Shown: positions 42,873 to 52,788, numbered from the stretch's first letter. The stretch is 64,000 nucleotides of DNA from Cellulosimicrobium cellulans (GCF_016907755.1 NZ_JAFBCN010000001.1:2852001-2916000), one strand, 5' to 3'. Translations and numbers: made by a program. The notes: a model not told the origin generated them from the letters alone.

Positions 42873-43901
42873 TCACAGCGGGAGGAAGACGTCGACCGCC
42901 ACCGCGACGAAGAGCAGGGTGAGGTACGTGATCGAGGCGTGGAAGACCTTCATCTCCCCGACCTTGCCGCCCTTGCCGTCGGCCTTGTCGCGGGCGCGGC
43001 GCAGCATGGTCACGCACGAGGACAGGAACCAGGCCCCGAGCACGGTCGCGACGACGCCGTAGACCCAGGTCATGCCGGCGAGCGGCCAGAGCGCGAGCGA
43101 CGAGGCGACCATCGCGACGCCGTAGACGATCATCTCGCGCGCGACCTTGCGGTCGTCCGCGACGACCGGGAGCATCGGCACGCCGGCGTTGGCGTAGTCG
43201 CGCTTGAACTTCATGGACAGCGGCCAGTAGTGCGGCGGCGTCCAGAAGAAGATGACGAGGAACAGCGCGAGCGCGGCCCAGCTCAGCGACCCGGTGACGG
43301 CCGACCAGCCGATGAGCACCGGCATGCAGCCCGCGATGCCGCCCCAGACGATGTTCTGCGGCGTGCGGCGCTTGAGGATCATCGTGTAGCCGACGACGTA
43401 GATCGCGATCGCCGCGAACGTCAGCCAGGCCGAGACGACGTTGACCAGGAGCGCGAACCACACGAGCGACACGACGCCGAGGACGGTCGCGAACACCAGC
43501 GCGGCCCGCGGCGTCACCTCGCCCGTGACGAGGGGGCGCCGCTTGGTGCGGTTCATGACCTCGTCGATGTCGCGGTCGAGGTAGCAGTTGTAGACGTTGG
43601 CCGACGCTGCCGCGAGCGTACCGCCCACGAGCGTCGCGAGGATCAGCCCGATGCCCGGCAGCCCACCCTGGGCCAGGATCATCGTCGGCACCGTCGTCAC
43701 GAGGAGGAGCTCGATGATGCGCGGCTTGGTCAGCGCGACGTAGGCGCCGAGGCGCTCGCGCAGGGTGCGGGTCGCACGAACGGCCTCGGCCGCGGGGGCG
43801 ACGGAGGACACGGGGCTCGTCGGCGAGGACGGCTGCTGGGTCGACGCGGCGCCAGACGGGCTTCCGGTCCCGTCGATCGGTGCCTGGCTCGTGGTGTGCA
43901 C
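42873..43901 (-). CDS. ctaB: Protoheme IX farnesyltransferase (heme O synthase)
   Basis: A 342-residue UbiA-superfamily enzyme with about nine helices. Polyprenyl-binding motifs are [23 protein letters not shown] (NxxxDxxxD) and the second loop [20 protein letters not shown]. It adds farnesyl to protoheme IX to make heme O for cytochrome oxidase. An N-terminal 45-residue Ser/Pro/Ala tail precedes helix 1. The start GTG is at 43901. It is divergent from tkt, a conserved actinobacterial layout. Confidence 0.95.
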   Translation of the reverse strand: MHTTSQAPIDGTGSPSGAASTQQPSSPTSPVSSVAPAAEAVRATRTLRERLGAYVALTKPRIIELLLVTTVPTMILAQGGLPGIGLILATLVGGTLAAASANVYNCYLDRDIDEVMNRTKRRPLVTGEVTPRAALVFATVLGVVSLVWFALLVNVVSAWLTFAAIAIYVVGYTMILKRRTPQNIVWGGIAGCMPVLIGWSAVTGSLSWAALALFLVIFFWTPPHYWPLSMKFKRDYANAGVPMLPVVADDRKVAREMIVYGVAMVASSLALWPLAGMTWVYGVVATVLGAWFLSSCVTMLRRARDKADGKGGKVGEMKVFHASITYLTLLFVAVAVDVFLPL

Positions 43902-44255
43902 GCGCTTCGGTGTTCCGTTCTGAGGTGGGGGGGCGAGCTGGGACGGACCGCCGGTCGTCCTCGCTCATCGTACGTCCCCGCCTGCGCCGGGGCCGACCGG
44001 ACGGGCCGGGCGATTGTGTGACATCCGACCGAAATCCAGCACGTGGGCACCGCCCGGGCACGAACGGCGTCCGCGTATAGGCTGGACCCGCAACCGTCCC
44101 GCGTCGGACCGCCCGTCAGGACCTGTGGCCCGCGGACGACGTGACCGGCACCGGGCCGCCCCGCCCCCTGAGGCGTGAGGCCGGGAAATGTTCAACGGTT
44201 GTTTCGAGTTGTCGCGAGGATCCGGGGCGCGCGCTCCGGACGGGAATGAGGTTCG
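43902..44255. promoter_or_regulatory. Divergent promoter region ctaB/tkt (354 bp, no gene)
   Basis: No coding sequence is evident. A TATAGG -10-like hexamer (44076-44081, in GCGTATAGGCTGGACC) faces tkt with a leader of about 170 bp. Another AT-rich patch (44190-44210, AATGTTCAACGGTTGTTTCG) is closer to the tkt start and could be a second promoter. The same TATAGGCT motif occurs upstream of gap. No clear riboswitch fold was seen. Confidence 0.4.
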
Positions 44256-46418
44256 GTGAACGCGTTGTCCCCTGCTCACACGCCCCTGGACTGGACGGAC
44301 CTGGACGACCGGGCCGTCAAGACGATCAAGGCGCTCGCCGCCGACGCGGTGGAGAAGGTGGGCAACGGCCACCCCGGCACCGCGATCTCGCTGGCCCCGG
44401 CCGCCTACCTGCTCTTCCAGAAGGTCATGCGCCACGACCCGTCGGACGACCACTGGGTCGGCCGCGACCGGTTCGTGCTCTCGGCGGGCCACTCGTCGCT
44501 CACGATCTACCTCCAGCTCTTCCTCGCCGGTTACGGCCTGGAGATGGCGGACATCGAGGCGCTGCGCACGTGGGGCTCGAAGACCCCCGGCCACCCCGAG
44601 TACAAGCACACCAAGGGCGTCGAGATCACGACCGGCCCGCTCGGCCAGGGCCTCGCGTCCTCCGTCGGCATGGCCTTCGCGGCGCGCCGCGAGCGCGGGC
44701 TGCTCGACCCGTCGACCGCCCCGGGCGAGTCGCCGTTCGACCACCACGTGTACGTCATCGCGTCCGACGGCGACCTGCAGGAGGGCGTGACGAGCGAGGC
44801 CTCCTCGCTCGCCGGGCACCAGCAGCTGGGCAACCTCGTCGTCATCTGGGACGACAACAAGATCTCCATCGAGGACGACACGGACATCGCGTTCACGGAG
44901 GACGTCCTCGCGCGCTACGCGGCGTACGGCTGGCACACCCAGCGCGTCGACTGGACCAACGGCGGCACGGGCTACGGCGAGGACGTCGACGCGCTGCACG
45001 CCGCGATCGAGGCCGCCAAGGCCGAGACCGGCAAGCCGTCGATCATCGCGCTGCGCACGATCATCGGCTACCCGTCGCCGACCAAGCAGAACACCGGCGG
45101 CATCCACGGCTCGGCCATGGGCGCCGACGAGATCAAGGGCCTGAAGATCGAGCTCGGCCTCGACCCCGAGGCGAGCTTCGCGATCGACGACGAGGTGCTC
45201 GCGTACACGCGCGCCGTCGGCGAGCGCCAGGGCGACGCGCGCGCCGCCTGGGAGACCGCCTTCGCGGCGTGGACGACGGCGAACCCCTCGGGCGCCGAGC
45301 TCCTCGGCCGGCTCCAGAAGCGCGAGCTGCCCGCCGGCTGGGAGGACGCGCTCCCCACGTTCGAGGCGGGCAAGGCCGTCGCGACGCGCTCCGCGTCGGG
45401 CAAGGTCCTCACCGCGCTCAAGGACGTGCTGCCCGAGCTCTGGGGCGGCTCGGCCGACCTCGCCGGGTCGAACAACACGACCATGGACGGCGAGCCGTCC
45501 TTCGTGCCCGTCGAGCACGCGACCAAGAAGTTCCCCGGCCACGAGTACGGCCGCACGCTGCACTTCGGCATCCGTGAGCACGCCATGGGCGCGATCCTCA
45601 ACGGCATCGTCCTGCACGGCGGCACGCGCGCCTACGGCGGCACGTTCCTCCAGTTCAGCGACTACATGCGCCCCGCGGTGCGCCTCGCCGCGCTCATGGA
45701 GATCCCGACGACGTTCGTCTGGACGCACGACTCGATCGGCCTCGGCGAGGACGGCCCGACGCACCAGCCCGTCGAGCACCTCGCGGCGCTGCGCGCGATC
45801 CCGGGCCTCGACGTCGTCCGACCGGCCGACGCGAACGAGACGGCCTGGGCCTGGCGCACGATCCTCGAGAACACCGAGCGCCCGGCGGGCATCATCCTCA
45901 CGCGCCAGAACGTCCCGACGTTCCCGCGCGGCACCGAGGGCTACGCCGACGCGTCGGGCACCGCCCGCGGCGCCTACGTCCTGCTCGACACCGAGGGGAC
46001 GCCCGACGTCATCCTCATCGGCACCGGCTCCGAGGTGCAGCTCGCCGTCGAGGCGCGCGAGATCCTCGCGGGCGAGGGCGTCCAGGCGCGCGTCGTCTCC
46101 GTCCCGAGCCGCGAGTGGTTCGACGGCCAGGACGCGGCGTACCGCGAGTCGGTGCTCCCGGCCGCCGTCCGCGCACGCGTCTCCGTCGAGGCGGGCGTCG
46201 CGCAGGGCTGGCGCGAGCTCGTCGGCGACGCCGGCCGCACCGTGAGCCTCGAGCACTACGGCGCCTCGGCGGACTACCAGGTGCTGTACCGCGAGTTCGG
46301 GATCACGTCCGAGGCCGTCGCCTCCGCGGCGCGCGAGTCGATCGCGGCCGCGCGTGGTGGCGACACCCCGGGCGCCGCGCCGACGCCCTCGGAGGGTGGC
46401 ACTGGCGACCAGCGCTGA
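44256..46418 (+). CDS. tkt: Transketolase
   Basis: A 720-residue thiamine-diphosphate enzyme of the non-oxidative pentose phosphate pathway. Features: GNGHPGTAISLAP (about 37-49), SAGHSSLTIYLQL, the ThDP/Mg loop ASDGDLQEGVTSEA...WDDNKIS, the catalytic Glu in GIREHAMG (near 440) and the third domain after about 560. The start GTG at 44256 has GAGG upstream. First gene of tkt-tal-zwf-opcA-pgl. A perfect 18-bp palindrome follows it. Confidence 0.97.
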   Translation: MNALSPAHTPLDWTDLDDRAVKTIKALAADAVEKVGNGHPGTAISLAPAAYLLFQKVMRHDPSDDHWVGRDRFVLSAGHSSLTIYLQLFLAGYGLEMADIEALRTWGSKTPGHPEYKHTKGVEITTGPLGQGLASSVGMAFAARRERGLLDPSTAPGESPFDHHVYVIASDGDLQEGVTSEASSLAGHQQLGNLVVIWDDNKISIEDDTDIAFTEDVLARYAAYGWHTQRVDWTNGGTGYGEDVDALHAAIEAAKAETGKPSIIALRTIIGYPSPTKQNTGGIHGSAMGADEIKGLKIELGLDPEASFAIDDEVLAYTRAVGERQGDARAAWETAFAAWTTANPSGAELLGRLQKRELPAGWEDALPTFEAGKAVATRSASGKVLTALKDVLPELWGGSADLAGSNNTTMDGEPSFVPVEHATKKFPGHEYGRTLHFGIREHAMGAILNGIVLHGGTRAYGGTFLQFSDYMRPAVRLAALMEIPTTFVWTHDSIGLGEDGPTHQPVEHLAALRAIPGLDVVRPADANETAWAWRTILENTERPAGIILTRQNVPTFPRGTEGYADASGTARGAYVLLDTEGTPDVILIGTGSEVQLAVEAREILAGEGVQARVVSVPSREWFDGQDAAYRESVLPAAVRARVSVEAGVAQGWRELVGDAGRTVSLEHYGASADYQVLYREFGITSEAVASAARESIAAARGGDTPGAAPTPSEGGTGDQR

Positions 46419-46429
46419 CCCTTCGTAGA

Positions 46430-46465
46430 TTCCGAGGTGGGGCCGCGCGCGGCCCCACCTCGGAA
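46430..46465. terminator. Perfect 36-bp palindrome between tkt and tal
   Basis: TTCCGAGGTGGGGCCGCG (46430-46447) is followed directly by its exact reverse complement (46448-46465), giving a long hairpin 12 bp after the tkt stop and 78 bp before tal. Being inside the operon it may act as a partial terminator or mRNA 3'-end stabiliser that sets the tkt:tal ratio. Confidence 0.7.
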
Positions 46466-46542
46466 CTGCCCCGGGAACCGGCCGCCGTGCGCGACCGCCC
46501 GGGAGCACGCCCGCAGCGAGAGCACCACCGAGAGGAAGTCCG

Positions 46543-47682
46543 ATGACGCAGTCCCCCACCGTCCCCGGCCCCGTCGAGCAGCTCACGGGAGCGGGCGTCT
46601 CGATCTGGCTCGACGACCTCTCACGAGAACGGCTCCGCACGGGCAACCTCGCCGACCTCGTGGCGACGCGCGGCGTCGTCGGGGTCACGACCAACCCCAC
46701 GATCTTCGCGGGGGCGCTCTCGAAGGGCGACGCCTACGACGCCCAGCTCGCCGAGCTCGCCCCCGCGGGCGTCGACGACGCGGCGGTCGAGGCCGCGGTC
46801 GAGCGCATCACGACGGACGACGTGCGCGCCGCCGCGGACCTGCTGCGTCCCGTGTACGACGCGACCGAGGGTGTCGACGGTCGTGTGTCGATCGAGGTCG
46901 ACCCGCGCCTCGCGCACGACGCCGACAAGACGGTCGTCACGGCGGAGCGCCTGTGGGCCACCATCGACCGGCCCAACGTCTACATCAAGATCCCCGCGAC
47001 GGTCGCCGGGCTCGACGCGATCTCCCGCACCCTCGCGCAGGGCATCAGCGTCAACGTGACGCTCATCTTCTCGCTCGCGCGCTACCGCGCGGTCATGGAG
47101 GCGTTCGCGATCGGGCTCGAGCAGGCGCGCGCGGACGGCATCGACCTCGCGCCGGTGGGCTCCGTCGCGTCGTTCTTCGTCTCCCGCGTCGACACCGCGG
47201 TGGACGCCGCGCTCGAGAAGGTCGGTACCCCGGAGGCGCTCGACCTGCGCGGCCAGACCGCGATCGCCAACGCCCGCCTCGCGTTCGAGGCGTACGAGGA
47301 GTTCCGCCAGACCGACCGGTGGCGCTCCCTCGTCGCGTCCGGCGCGCAGCCGCAGCGCCCGCTCTGGGCCTCGACCGGCGTGAAGAACCCCGAGTACCGC
47401 GACACGATGTACGTCGACGAGCTCGTCACCGACGGCGTCGTCAACACCATGCCCGAGGCGACGCTCCAGGCGTTCGCCGACCACGGCGTCGTGACGGGCG
47501 ACACGATCATCGGCACGGCCGCCGCCTCCCGCCGCACCCTGGAGACCGTCGAGTCCTTCGGCGTCTCGCTCGTCGAGGTCACCGACCGCCTCGAGGAGGA
47601 GGGCGTGCGCAAGTTCGAGGACAGCTGGACCGACCTCCTCGCGACCACGCGCGACGGCCTGCGCGACGCCGCCGGCTCCTGA
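46543..47682 (+). CDS. tal: Transaldolase
   Basis: A 379-residue transaldolase of the long (subfamily 2) type. Schiff-base Lys149 is in NVYIKIPAT; the Asp/Asn region is [13 protein letters not shown], and [12 protein letters not shown] lies near the N-terminus. It transfers dihydroxyacetone units between sedoheptulose-7-P and glyceraldehyde-3-P. The start ATG at 46543 follows GAGAGGAAG. Second gene of the pentose phosphate operon. Confidence 0.97.
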   Translation: MTQSPTVPGPVEQLTGAGVSIWLDDLSRERLRTGNLADLVATRGVVGVTTNPTIFAGALSKGDAYDAQLAELAPAGVDDAAVEAAVERITTDDVRAAADLLRPVYDATEGVDGRVSIEVDPRLAHDADKTVVTAERLWATIDRPNVYIKIPATVAGLDAISRTLAQGISVNVTLIFSLARYRAVMEAFAIGLEQARADGIDLAPVGSVASFFVSRVDTAVDAALEKVGTPEALDLRGQTAIANARLAFEAYEEFRQTDRWRSLVASGAQPQRPLWASTGVKNPEYRDTMYVDELVTDGVVNTMPEATLQAFADHGVVTGDTIIGTAAASRRTLETVESFGVSLVEVTDRLEEEGVRKFEDSWTDLLATTRDGLRDAAGS

Positions 47683-47830
47683 CCTCCCGACGCGTGCCCG
47701 CCGCGCGCGGGCACGCGTCCGACCTGCGGGAACGACGGCGCGCCCACCCGGGCCAGCCGTATCATCCGCACACGCCTCAGACCTTCTGCAGTCCTCCCGA
47801 CCCCTCCTCGAAACGGAACGGTGCCACCAG

Positions 47831-49372
47831 GTGAGACCGGCCAAGATCACGCCAGAGCACAACCCGCTGCGCGACCCCCTCGACCTGCGCCTGCCCCGGA
47901 TCGCGGGCCCGTGCGGGCTCGTCATCTTCGGCGTCACGGGCGACCTCGCCCGCAAGAAGCTCATGCCCGCGGTGTACGACCTGGCCAACCGCGGCCTGCT
48001 CCCCCCGGGCTTCGCGCTCACGGGCTTCGCGCGCCGCGACTGGGAGGACCAGGACTTCGCGCAGGTCGTGCACGACGCCGTCAAGGAGCACGCGCGCACG
48101 CCGTTCCGCGAGGCGACGTGGCGGCAGCTCGCCGAGGGGATCCGGTTCGTGCAGGGCACGTTCGACGACGAGGACGCCTTCGAGCGGCTGCGCGAGACCG
48201 TCGAGACGCTGGACGCCGAGCGCGGCACGGGCGGCAACCACGCCTTCTACCTCTCGGTGCCGCCGAGCGCGTTCCCGGTCGTGTGCCGGCAGCTCTCCCG
48301 CTCCGGGCTCTCTCGCTCCGAGGGAGACGCCTGGCGCCGCGTCGTCATCGAGAAGCCCTTCGGCCACGACCTCGAGAGCGCCCGCGAGCTCGACGCCGTC
48401 GTGTCGGAGGTCTTCCCGCCCGACTCGGTCTTCCGCATCGACCACTACCTCGGCAAGGAGACGGTCCAGAACCTCCTCGCGCTGCGGTTCGCCAACCAGA
48501 TGTTCGAACCCATCTGGAACGCGAACTACGTGGACCACGTGCAGATCACGATGGCCGAGGACATCGGCATCGGCGGGCGCGCGGGCTACTATGACGGCAT
48601 CGGCGCCGCGCGCGACGTCATCCAGAACCACCTGCTCCAGCTCCTCGCGCTCGTCGCGATGGAGGAGCCCGTGTCGTTCGACGCCCCGTCGCTGCGCGCC
48701 GAGAAGATCAAGGCGCTCTCGGCCGTGCGCCTGCCGCGCGAGCTGTCCAAGCACACCGCGCGCGGCCAGTACGCGGCCGGGTGGCAGGGCGGCGAGGAGG
48801 TCATCGGCTTCCTCGACGAGGACGGCATTCCCGCCGACTCGACGACCGAGACGTACGCCGCGATCCGCGTGGACATCGACAACCGTCGCTGGGCGGGCGT
48901 CCCGTTCTACCTGCGCACCGGCAAGCGCCTCGGGCGTCGCGTGACCGAGGTCGCGGTCGTGTTCAAGAAGGCTCCGCACCTGCCGTTCGAGACCTCGCAG
49001 GCGTCCGACCTCGGCAACAACGCGCTCGTCATCCGCGTCCAGCCCGACGAGGGCGTGACCATGCGGTTCGGCGCGAAGGTCCCCGGCACCGCGATGGAGG
49101 TCCGCGACGTCACGATGGACTTCGGGTACGGGCACGCGTTCACCGAGTCCTCCCCCGAGGCGTACGAGCGGCTCATCCTCGACGTGCTGCTGGGCGACCC
49201 GCCGCTCTTCCCGACGCGTGAGGAGGTCGAGCTCTCGTGGAAGATCCTCGACCCGATCACCGCCCACTGGGCGGCCAAGGGCACGCCCGACCAGTACCGG
49301 TCCGGCACGTGGGGGCCGGAGTCGGCCGACGCGATGCTAGCGCGCGACGGCCGTTCGTGGCGGCGCCCGTGA
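47831..49372 (+). CDS. zwf: Glucose-6-phosphate 1-dehydrogenase
   Basis: A 513-residue enzyme: the nucleotide loop GVTGDLARKK (34-43), substrate/catalytic motif RIDHYLGKE (202-210), and EKPFGHDLESA. The length is normal. It oxidises G6P to 6-phosphogluconolactone, making NADPH. The start GTG at 47831 lacks a good ribosome site but begins at the usual distance from the core. 148 bp separate it from tal. opcA follows, whose product activates this enzyme. Confidence 0.97.
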   Translation: MRPAKITPEHNPLRDPLDLRLPRIAGPCGLVIFGVTGDLARKKLMPAVYDLANRGLLPPGFALTGFARRDWEDQDFAQVVHDAVKEHARTPFREATWRQLAEGIRFVQGTFDDEDAFERLRETVETLDAERGTGGNHAFYLSVPPSAFPVVCRQLSRSGLSRSEGDAWRRVVIEKPFGHDLESARELDAVVSEVFPPDSVFRIDHYLGKETVQNLLALRFANQMFEPIWNANYVDHVQITMAEDIGIGGRAGYYDGIGAARDVIQNHLLQLLALVAMEEPVSFDAPSLRAEKIKALSAVRLPRELSKHTARGQYAAGWQGGEEVIGFLDEDGIPADSTTETYAAIRVDIDNRRWAGVPFYLRTGKRLGRRVTEVAVVFKKAPHLPFETSQASDLGNNALVIRVQPDEGVTMRFGAKVPGTAMEVRDVTMDFGYGHAFTESSPEAYERLILDVLLGDPPLFPTREEVELSWKILDPITAHWAAKGTPDQYRSGTWGPESADAMLARDGRSWRRP

Positions 49373-49484
49373 CGGCCGCCGTCCCGGCGTCGGCCCCGCG
49401 GAGCGCGGCGCCCCAGAGAGAGACCCCCCGACCCCGTCGTGCGCCGCAGGGCCGCACGACCCTCCGACCGGCGAGGACCCCGCG

Positions 49485-50402
49485 ATGATCATCGACCTGC
49501 CCGACACGACGACGAACGCGGTGAACAAGCGCCTCGTGCGGCTGCGCGACGAGGGCGGCGCGATCGCGCTCGGCCGCGTCCTCACGCTCGTCGTCATCGC
49601 GCGCGAGTCCGACGTCGAGACGTCGATCGAGGCGGCGAACGACGCGAGCCGCGAGCACCCGTGCCGCGTCATCGTCGTCGCGCCGTCCGGCCGGAGCACG
49701 GTCCCGCACCTCGACGCCCAGATCCGCGTGGGCGGCGACGCCGGCGCGTCCGAGGTGGTCGTGCTGCGGACCGCGGGCCCGCTGCTCGAGCACGCCGACA
49801 CGCTCGTCATGCCGCTCCTGCTCCCCGACGCGCCGATCGTGGTGTGGTGGCCCGGCCAGCCGCCCGCCTCGGTCGACGACGACCCCGTCGGGGCGATGGC
49901 CCAGCGCCGCATCACCGACTCGATCACGTCCAAGGACCCCGAGGCGATGCTCGCGCAGCTCGCGACGACGTACGGTCCCGGCGACTCCGACCTGGCGTGG
50001 GCTCGCGTCACCCTGTGGCGCGGCCTCATCGCGGCGGCGCTCGACCAGCCCCCGTACGAGCCGGTGACCAGCGTCGTGGTCGAGGGTCAGGCGAAGCACA
50101 CGTCGCTCGACCTACTCGCCGCCTGGCTGGGCTCGCGCCTGCGCTGCCCGGCCGCGGTAGTGCGCCGTCGTGGGGCCGAGGCGATCACGCGCGTCACGCT
50201 CGAGCGCAAGAGCGGGCCGATCATCCTCGACCGCCCGGACGGGCGCACCGTGACGATCAGCCAGCCGGGCAAGCCCGACCGCCGCGTCGCGCTGCCCATC
50301 CGGACGCTCAGCGAGGCCCTCATCGAGGAGCTCCGTCGCCTCGACCCGGACGAGATCTACGGCGAGGTGCTCACCAAGGGCCTGCAGAAGGTGGGCGCGT
50401 GA
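49485..50402 (+). CDS. opcA: G6PD assembly protein OpcA
   Basis: A 305-residue OpcA, an allosteric partner of G6PD found in cyanobacteria and actinobacteria. Conserved segments: MIIDLPDTTTNAVNKRLVRLRDEGG at the N-terminus, LPDAPIVVWWPGQPP, ISDSITSKDPEAMLAQLA-like middle (RRITDSITSKDPEAM), and TRVTLERKSGPIILDRPDG. The start ATG at 49485 is clear. It is translationally coupled to pgl (GTGA, 50399-50402). Confidence 0.95.
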   Translation: MIIDLPDTTTNAVNKRLVRLRDEGGAIALGRVLTLVVIARESDVETSIEAANDASREHPCRVIVVAPSGRSTVPHLDAQIRVGGDAGASEVVVLRTAGPLLEHADTLVMPLLLPDAPIVVWWPGQPPASVDDDPVGAMAQRRITDSITSKDPEAMLAQLATTYGPGDSDLAWARVTLWRGLIAAALDQPPYEPVTSVVVEGQAKHTSLDLLAAWLGSRLRCPAAVVRRRGAEAITRVTLERKSGPIILDRPDGRTVTISQPGKPDRRVALPIRTLSEALIEELRRLDPDEIYGEVLTKGLQKVGA

Positions 50403-51187
50403 CCGCCGCCGGGCCCGGGGACGCGCACGCGTCCCACGGGCGCCTCGTGGTCGTCCACCCGGACGCCGGCGTCCTCGCCGAGGCCGTCGCCTCGCGGCTC
50501 GTGACGCGCCTGCTCGACGTGCAGTCGGTGCGCAGCCCGGTGCACGTCGTGCTCACCGGCGGCACCGTCGGCATCGCGAGCCTCGCGGCGCTCGAGCGCC
50601 ACCCGGCCCGCGACGCCGTCGACTGGTCGGGCGTGCACCTCTGGTGGGGCGACGAGCGCTTCCTGCCCACCGGGGACCCGGACCGCAACGAGACGCAGGC
50701 ACGCGACGCGCTGCTCGCCCACCTGCCTCAGCTCCCGGCCGAGAACGTGCACCCGATGCCCGCGGCGGACGTGGCGGCGACCCCCGAGGAGTCGGCCGCC
50801 GCATACGCCGCGACGCTCGCCGCGCACGCCCCGGACGGCGCCGAGGTGCCGGCGTTCGACGTGCTCCTGCTCGGGATGGGGCCTGACGGCCACGTCGCGT
50901 CGCTCTTCCCCGGGCACCCGGGGCTCGACGTGACGGGCGTCCCGACCGCCGGCGTCCACGGTTCGCCCAAGCCGCCGCCGGAGCGCGTGACGCTGACCTT
51001 CGAGGCCATCGCGCGCGCCCGCCAGGTGTGGGTCGTCGCCGCGGGCGCCGAGAAGGCCACGGCCGTCGCGTCGGCGCTCGGGGGTGCCCCTGCGGCCGAG
51101 ACCCCGGCGGCGGCGGTCACCGGAACCGAGCGCACGCTGTGGCTCGTGGACGCCGCAGCGGCAGGCACGCGGGACGCCGACCGATGA
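50399..51187 (+). CDS. pgl: 6-phosphogluconolactonase
   Basis: A 262-residue lactonase of the Pgl/NagB type: VVLTGGTVGIASL (about 50-62), HLWWGDERFLPTGDPDRNE, and GMGPDGHVASLFPG. It hydrolyses 6-phosphogluconolactone to 6-phosphogluconate. The start GTG at 50399 overlaps opcA, and its stop overlaps the O-methyltransferase ATG (ATGA), extending the operon. An Ala-rich C-terminus. Confidence 0.95.
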   Translation: MTAAGPGDAHASHGRLVVVHPDAGVLAEAVASRLVTRLLDVQSVRSPVHVVLTGGTVGIASLAALERHPARDAVDWSGVHLWWGDERFLPTGDPDRNETQARDALLAHLPQLPAENVHPMPAADVAATPEESAAAYAATLAAHAPDGAEVPAFDVLLLGMGPDGHVASLFPGHPGLDVTGVPTAGVHGSPKPPPERVTLTFEAIARARQVWVVAAGAEKATAVASALGGAPAAETPAAAVTGTERTLWLVDAAAAGTRDADR

Positions 51188-51870
51188 CGACCGGCGGCGA
51201 GCACGTGGACCCCGCGGCGACGTGGGACGCGGTCGACGCGTACTTCGGCCCGCTCGTGGCCGAGGATGACCTGCTCGCCGCCGCCGGCGCCCGCGCACGG
51301 GCCGCCGGCCTGCCGGAGATCCAGGTCTCCCCCGCGCAGGGCCGGCTCCTGCAGCTCCTCGCGCTCGCGACGGGCGCGCGCCGCGTGCTGGAGGTCGGCA
51401 CGCTCGGCGGCTACTCGACGATCTGGCTCGCCCGCGCGCTGCCTGCGGGAGGCTCGCTCGTCACGTGCGAGATCGACCCGGCGCATGCCGCGGTCGCGCG
51501 CGAGTCGCTCGACGCCGCGGGGCTCTCCGGGGTGGTGGACGTCGTCGTCGGGGCCGCGGCCGACACCCTGCGCCGCCTCGTCGACGAGCGTGCGGAGCCG
51601 TTCGACCTCGTCTTCGTCGACGCTGACAAGCCGTCGAACCCCGTCTACCTCGACCTGGCGCTCCGGCTGTCCCGCCCCGGCACCCTGATCGTCGTGGACA
51701 ACACCGTCCGCGGCGGCGCCGTCGCCGACGCCGAGAGCACCGACCCGAACGTGCTCGGGGTGCGGGAGATGGTCGAGCACGTCGTCGCGGACCCGCGCCT
51801 CGACGCCACGGCCGTGCAGACCGTCGGGTCCAAGGGCTACGACGGGTTCGTGCTCGCGCGCGTGCGCTGA
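51184..51870 (+). CDS. SAM-dependent O-methyltransferase (class I, caffeoyl-CoA type)
   Basis: A 228-residue methyltransferase: SAM motif I VLEVGTLGGYSTIWLARAL (about 62-80), acidic EIDP, and motif with metal ligand DLVFVDADKPSNPVYLDLAL, then VVDNTVRGG. The family methylates catechols or similar phenolics using a divalent metal. The start ATG at 51184 overlaps the pgl stop, so it is the last gene of the PPP operon though not part of that pathway. A short CCCTGC-GCAGGG hairpin (51889-51903) follows. Confidence 0.9.
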   Translation: MTTGGEHVDPAATWDAVDAYFGPLVAEDDLLAAAGARARAAGLPEIQVSPAQGRLLQLLALATGARRVLEVGTLGGYSTIWLARALPAGGSLVTCEIDPAHAAVARESLDAAGLSGVVDVVVGAAADTLRRLVDERAEPFDLVFVDADKPSNPVYLDLALRLSRPGTLIVVDNTVRGGAVADAESTDPNVLGVREMVEHVVADPRLDATAVQTVGSKGYDGFVLARVR

Positions 51871-51919
51871 GGCAGGAGCGAGCCCCGGCCCTGCCGCGCA
51901 GGGACCCTCGGTCAGCGAG

Positions 51920-52267
51920 TCAGCGACCCCGACGGGCCCGCAGCGCGGCGAGCGCCTCGTCCAGGATCGCGACGCCGTCCTCGTCGCTGCGACGCTCCTT
52001 CACGTACGCGAGGTGCGTCTTGTAGGGCTCGTTGCGCGACGGCGTCGGCGGGTTCTCCCGGTCCTGCCCGGCCGGGAACCCGCACCGCGGGCAGTCCCAG
52101 GTCTCGGGCGCCTCGATCTCCGCCTCCGAGGAGAAGCTGGGCCGCGTCTCGTGGCCGTTCGCGCACCAGTAGGAGACCCAGAAGCGCGGCGCGATCTCGC
52201 CGCGCTCGGACTCCCCGAGCGGTCCCGCCCCGACGCGCGACCCGCGGATCGCGTTACCACCTGCCAC
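51920..52267 (-). CDS. rbpA: RNA polymerase-binding protein RbpA
   Basis: A 115-residue RbpA: an N-terminal tail that reaches the RNAP active site, a zinc-ribbon-like core with Cys35, His39, Cys59 and Cys62 (YWCANGH...CPRCG), a basic linker (TPSRNEPYKTHLAYVKERR) and a C-terminal sigma-interaction helix (LDEALAALRARRG). It stabilises promoter open complexes with the principal sigma factor in actinobacteria. The start GTG at 52267 follows GGGGGAGAG. Convergent with the methyltransferase operon. Confidence 0.95.
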   Translation of the reverse strand: MAGGNAIRGSRVGAGPLGESERGEIAPRFWVSYWCANGHETRPSFSSEAEIEAPETWDCPRCGFPAGQDRENPPTPSRNEPYKTHLAYVKERRSDEDGVAILDEALAALRARRGR

Positions 52268-52393
52268 GTGCTCTCCCCCGTCCGTGCCGTCGTCGGCACT
52301 CGATCCTGCCCGTACCGCGCCGTCCGGCGCGGCTGCCCCCTGCCGACTCCTCGAGCCCTGCTCGACCCTGCGACGCCCTCAGGGGCGCGGAGG

Positions 52394-52636
52394 TCAGCTG
52401 ACCTTCTGGAGCAGCCCCAGGAGCACGATGACGACCGCCCAGACGAGGGCGAACGACACGGTGATCCGGTTGAGGTTGCGCTCGGCGACGCCGGAGCTGC
52501 CCACCGAGCTCGAGATCCCGCCGCCGAACATGTCGGAGAGGCCGCCGCCCTTGCCCTTGTGCATGAGCACGAGCAGGGTGAGGAAGCCGCTGGTCAGGAC
52601 CAGCAGGATCTGGAGGATGATGCGCAGCACGTCCAC
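52394..52636 (-). CDS. secG: Preprotein translocase subunit SecG
   Basis: An 80-residue SecG with two membrane helices (IILQILLVLTSGFLTLLVLM and ITVSFALVWAVVIVLLGLL) joined by the conserved HKGKGGGLSDMFGGG loop. It is an accessory subunit of SecYEG. The start GTG at 52636, seven bases after AAGGAC, gives the normal family length; an upstream ATG (52690) would add 18 unusual residues. Downstream of tpiA in the conserved gap-pgk-tpiA-secG order. Confidence 0.93.
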   Translation of the reverse strand: MDVLRIILQILLVLTSGFLTLLVLMHKGKGGGLSDMFGGGISSSVGSSGVAERNLNRITVSFALVWAVVIVLLGLLQKVS

Positions 52637-52788
52637 GAGTACGTCCTTGAGGCTCAGGGCCGTCCCGACCGATGTCGAGCGCGACCGCACGGTTGTCGTG
52701 CGCAGGCGTGACCTGCTGCACAGGGGACAAGAGTAGGCGACGCGGGGCCGCTCCGGCCAACCCCGGCCGGCAGCGTCTCACGCCAGGG

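Noticed and set aside
43965-46700. A 911-codon minus-strand open frame
   Set aside because: It is the antisense shadow of tkt; the transketolase motifs on the plus strand are unambiguous.
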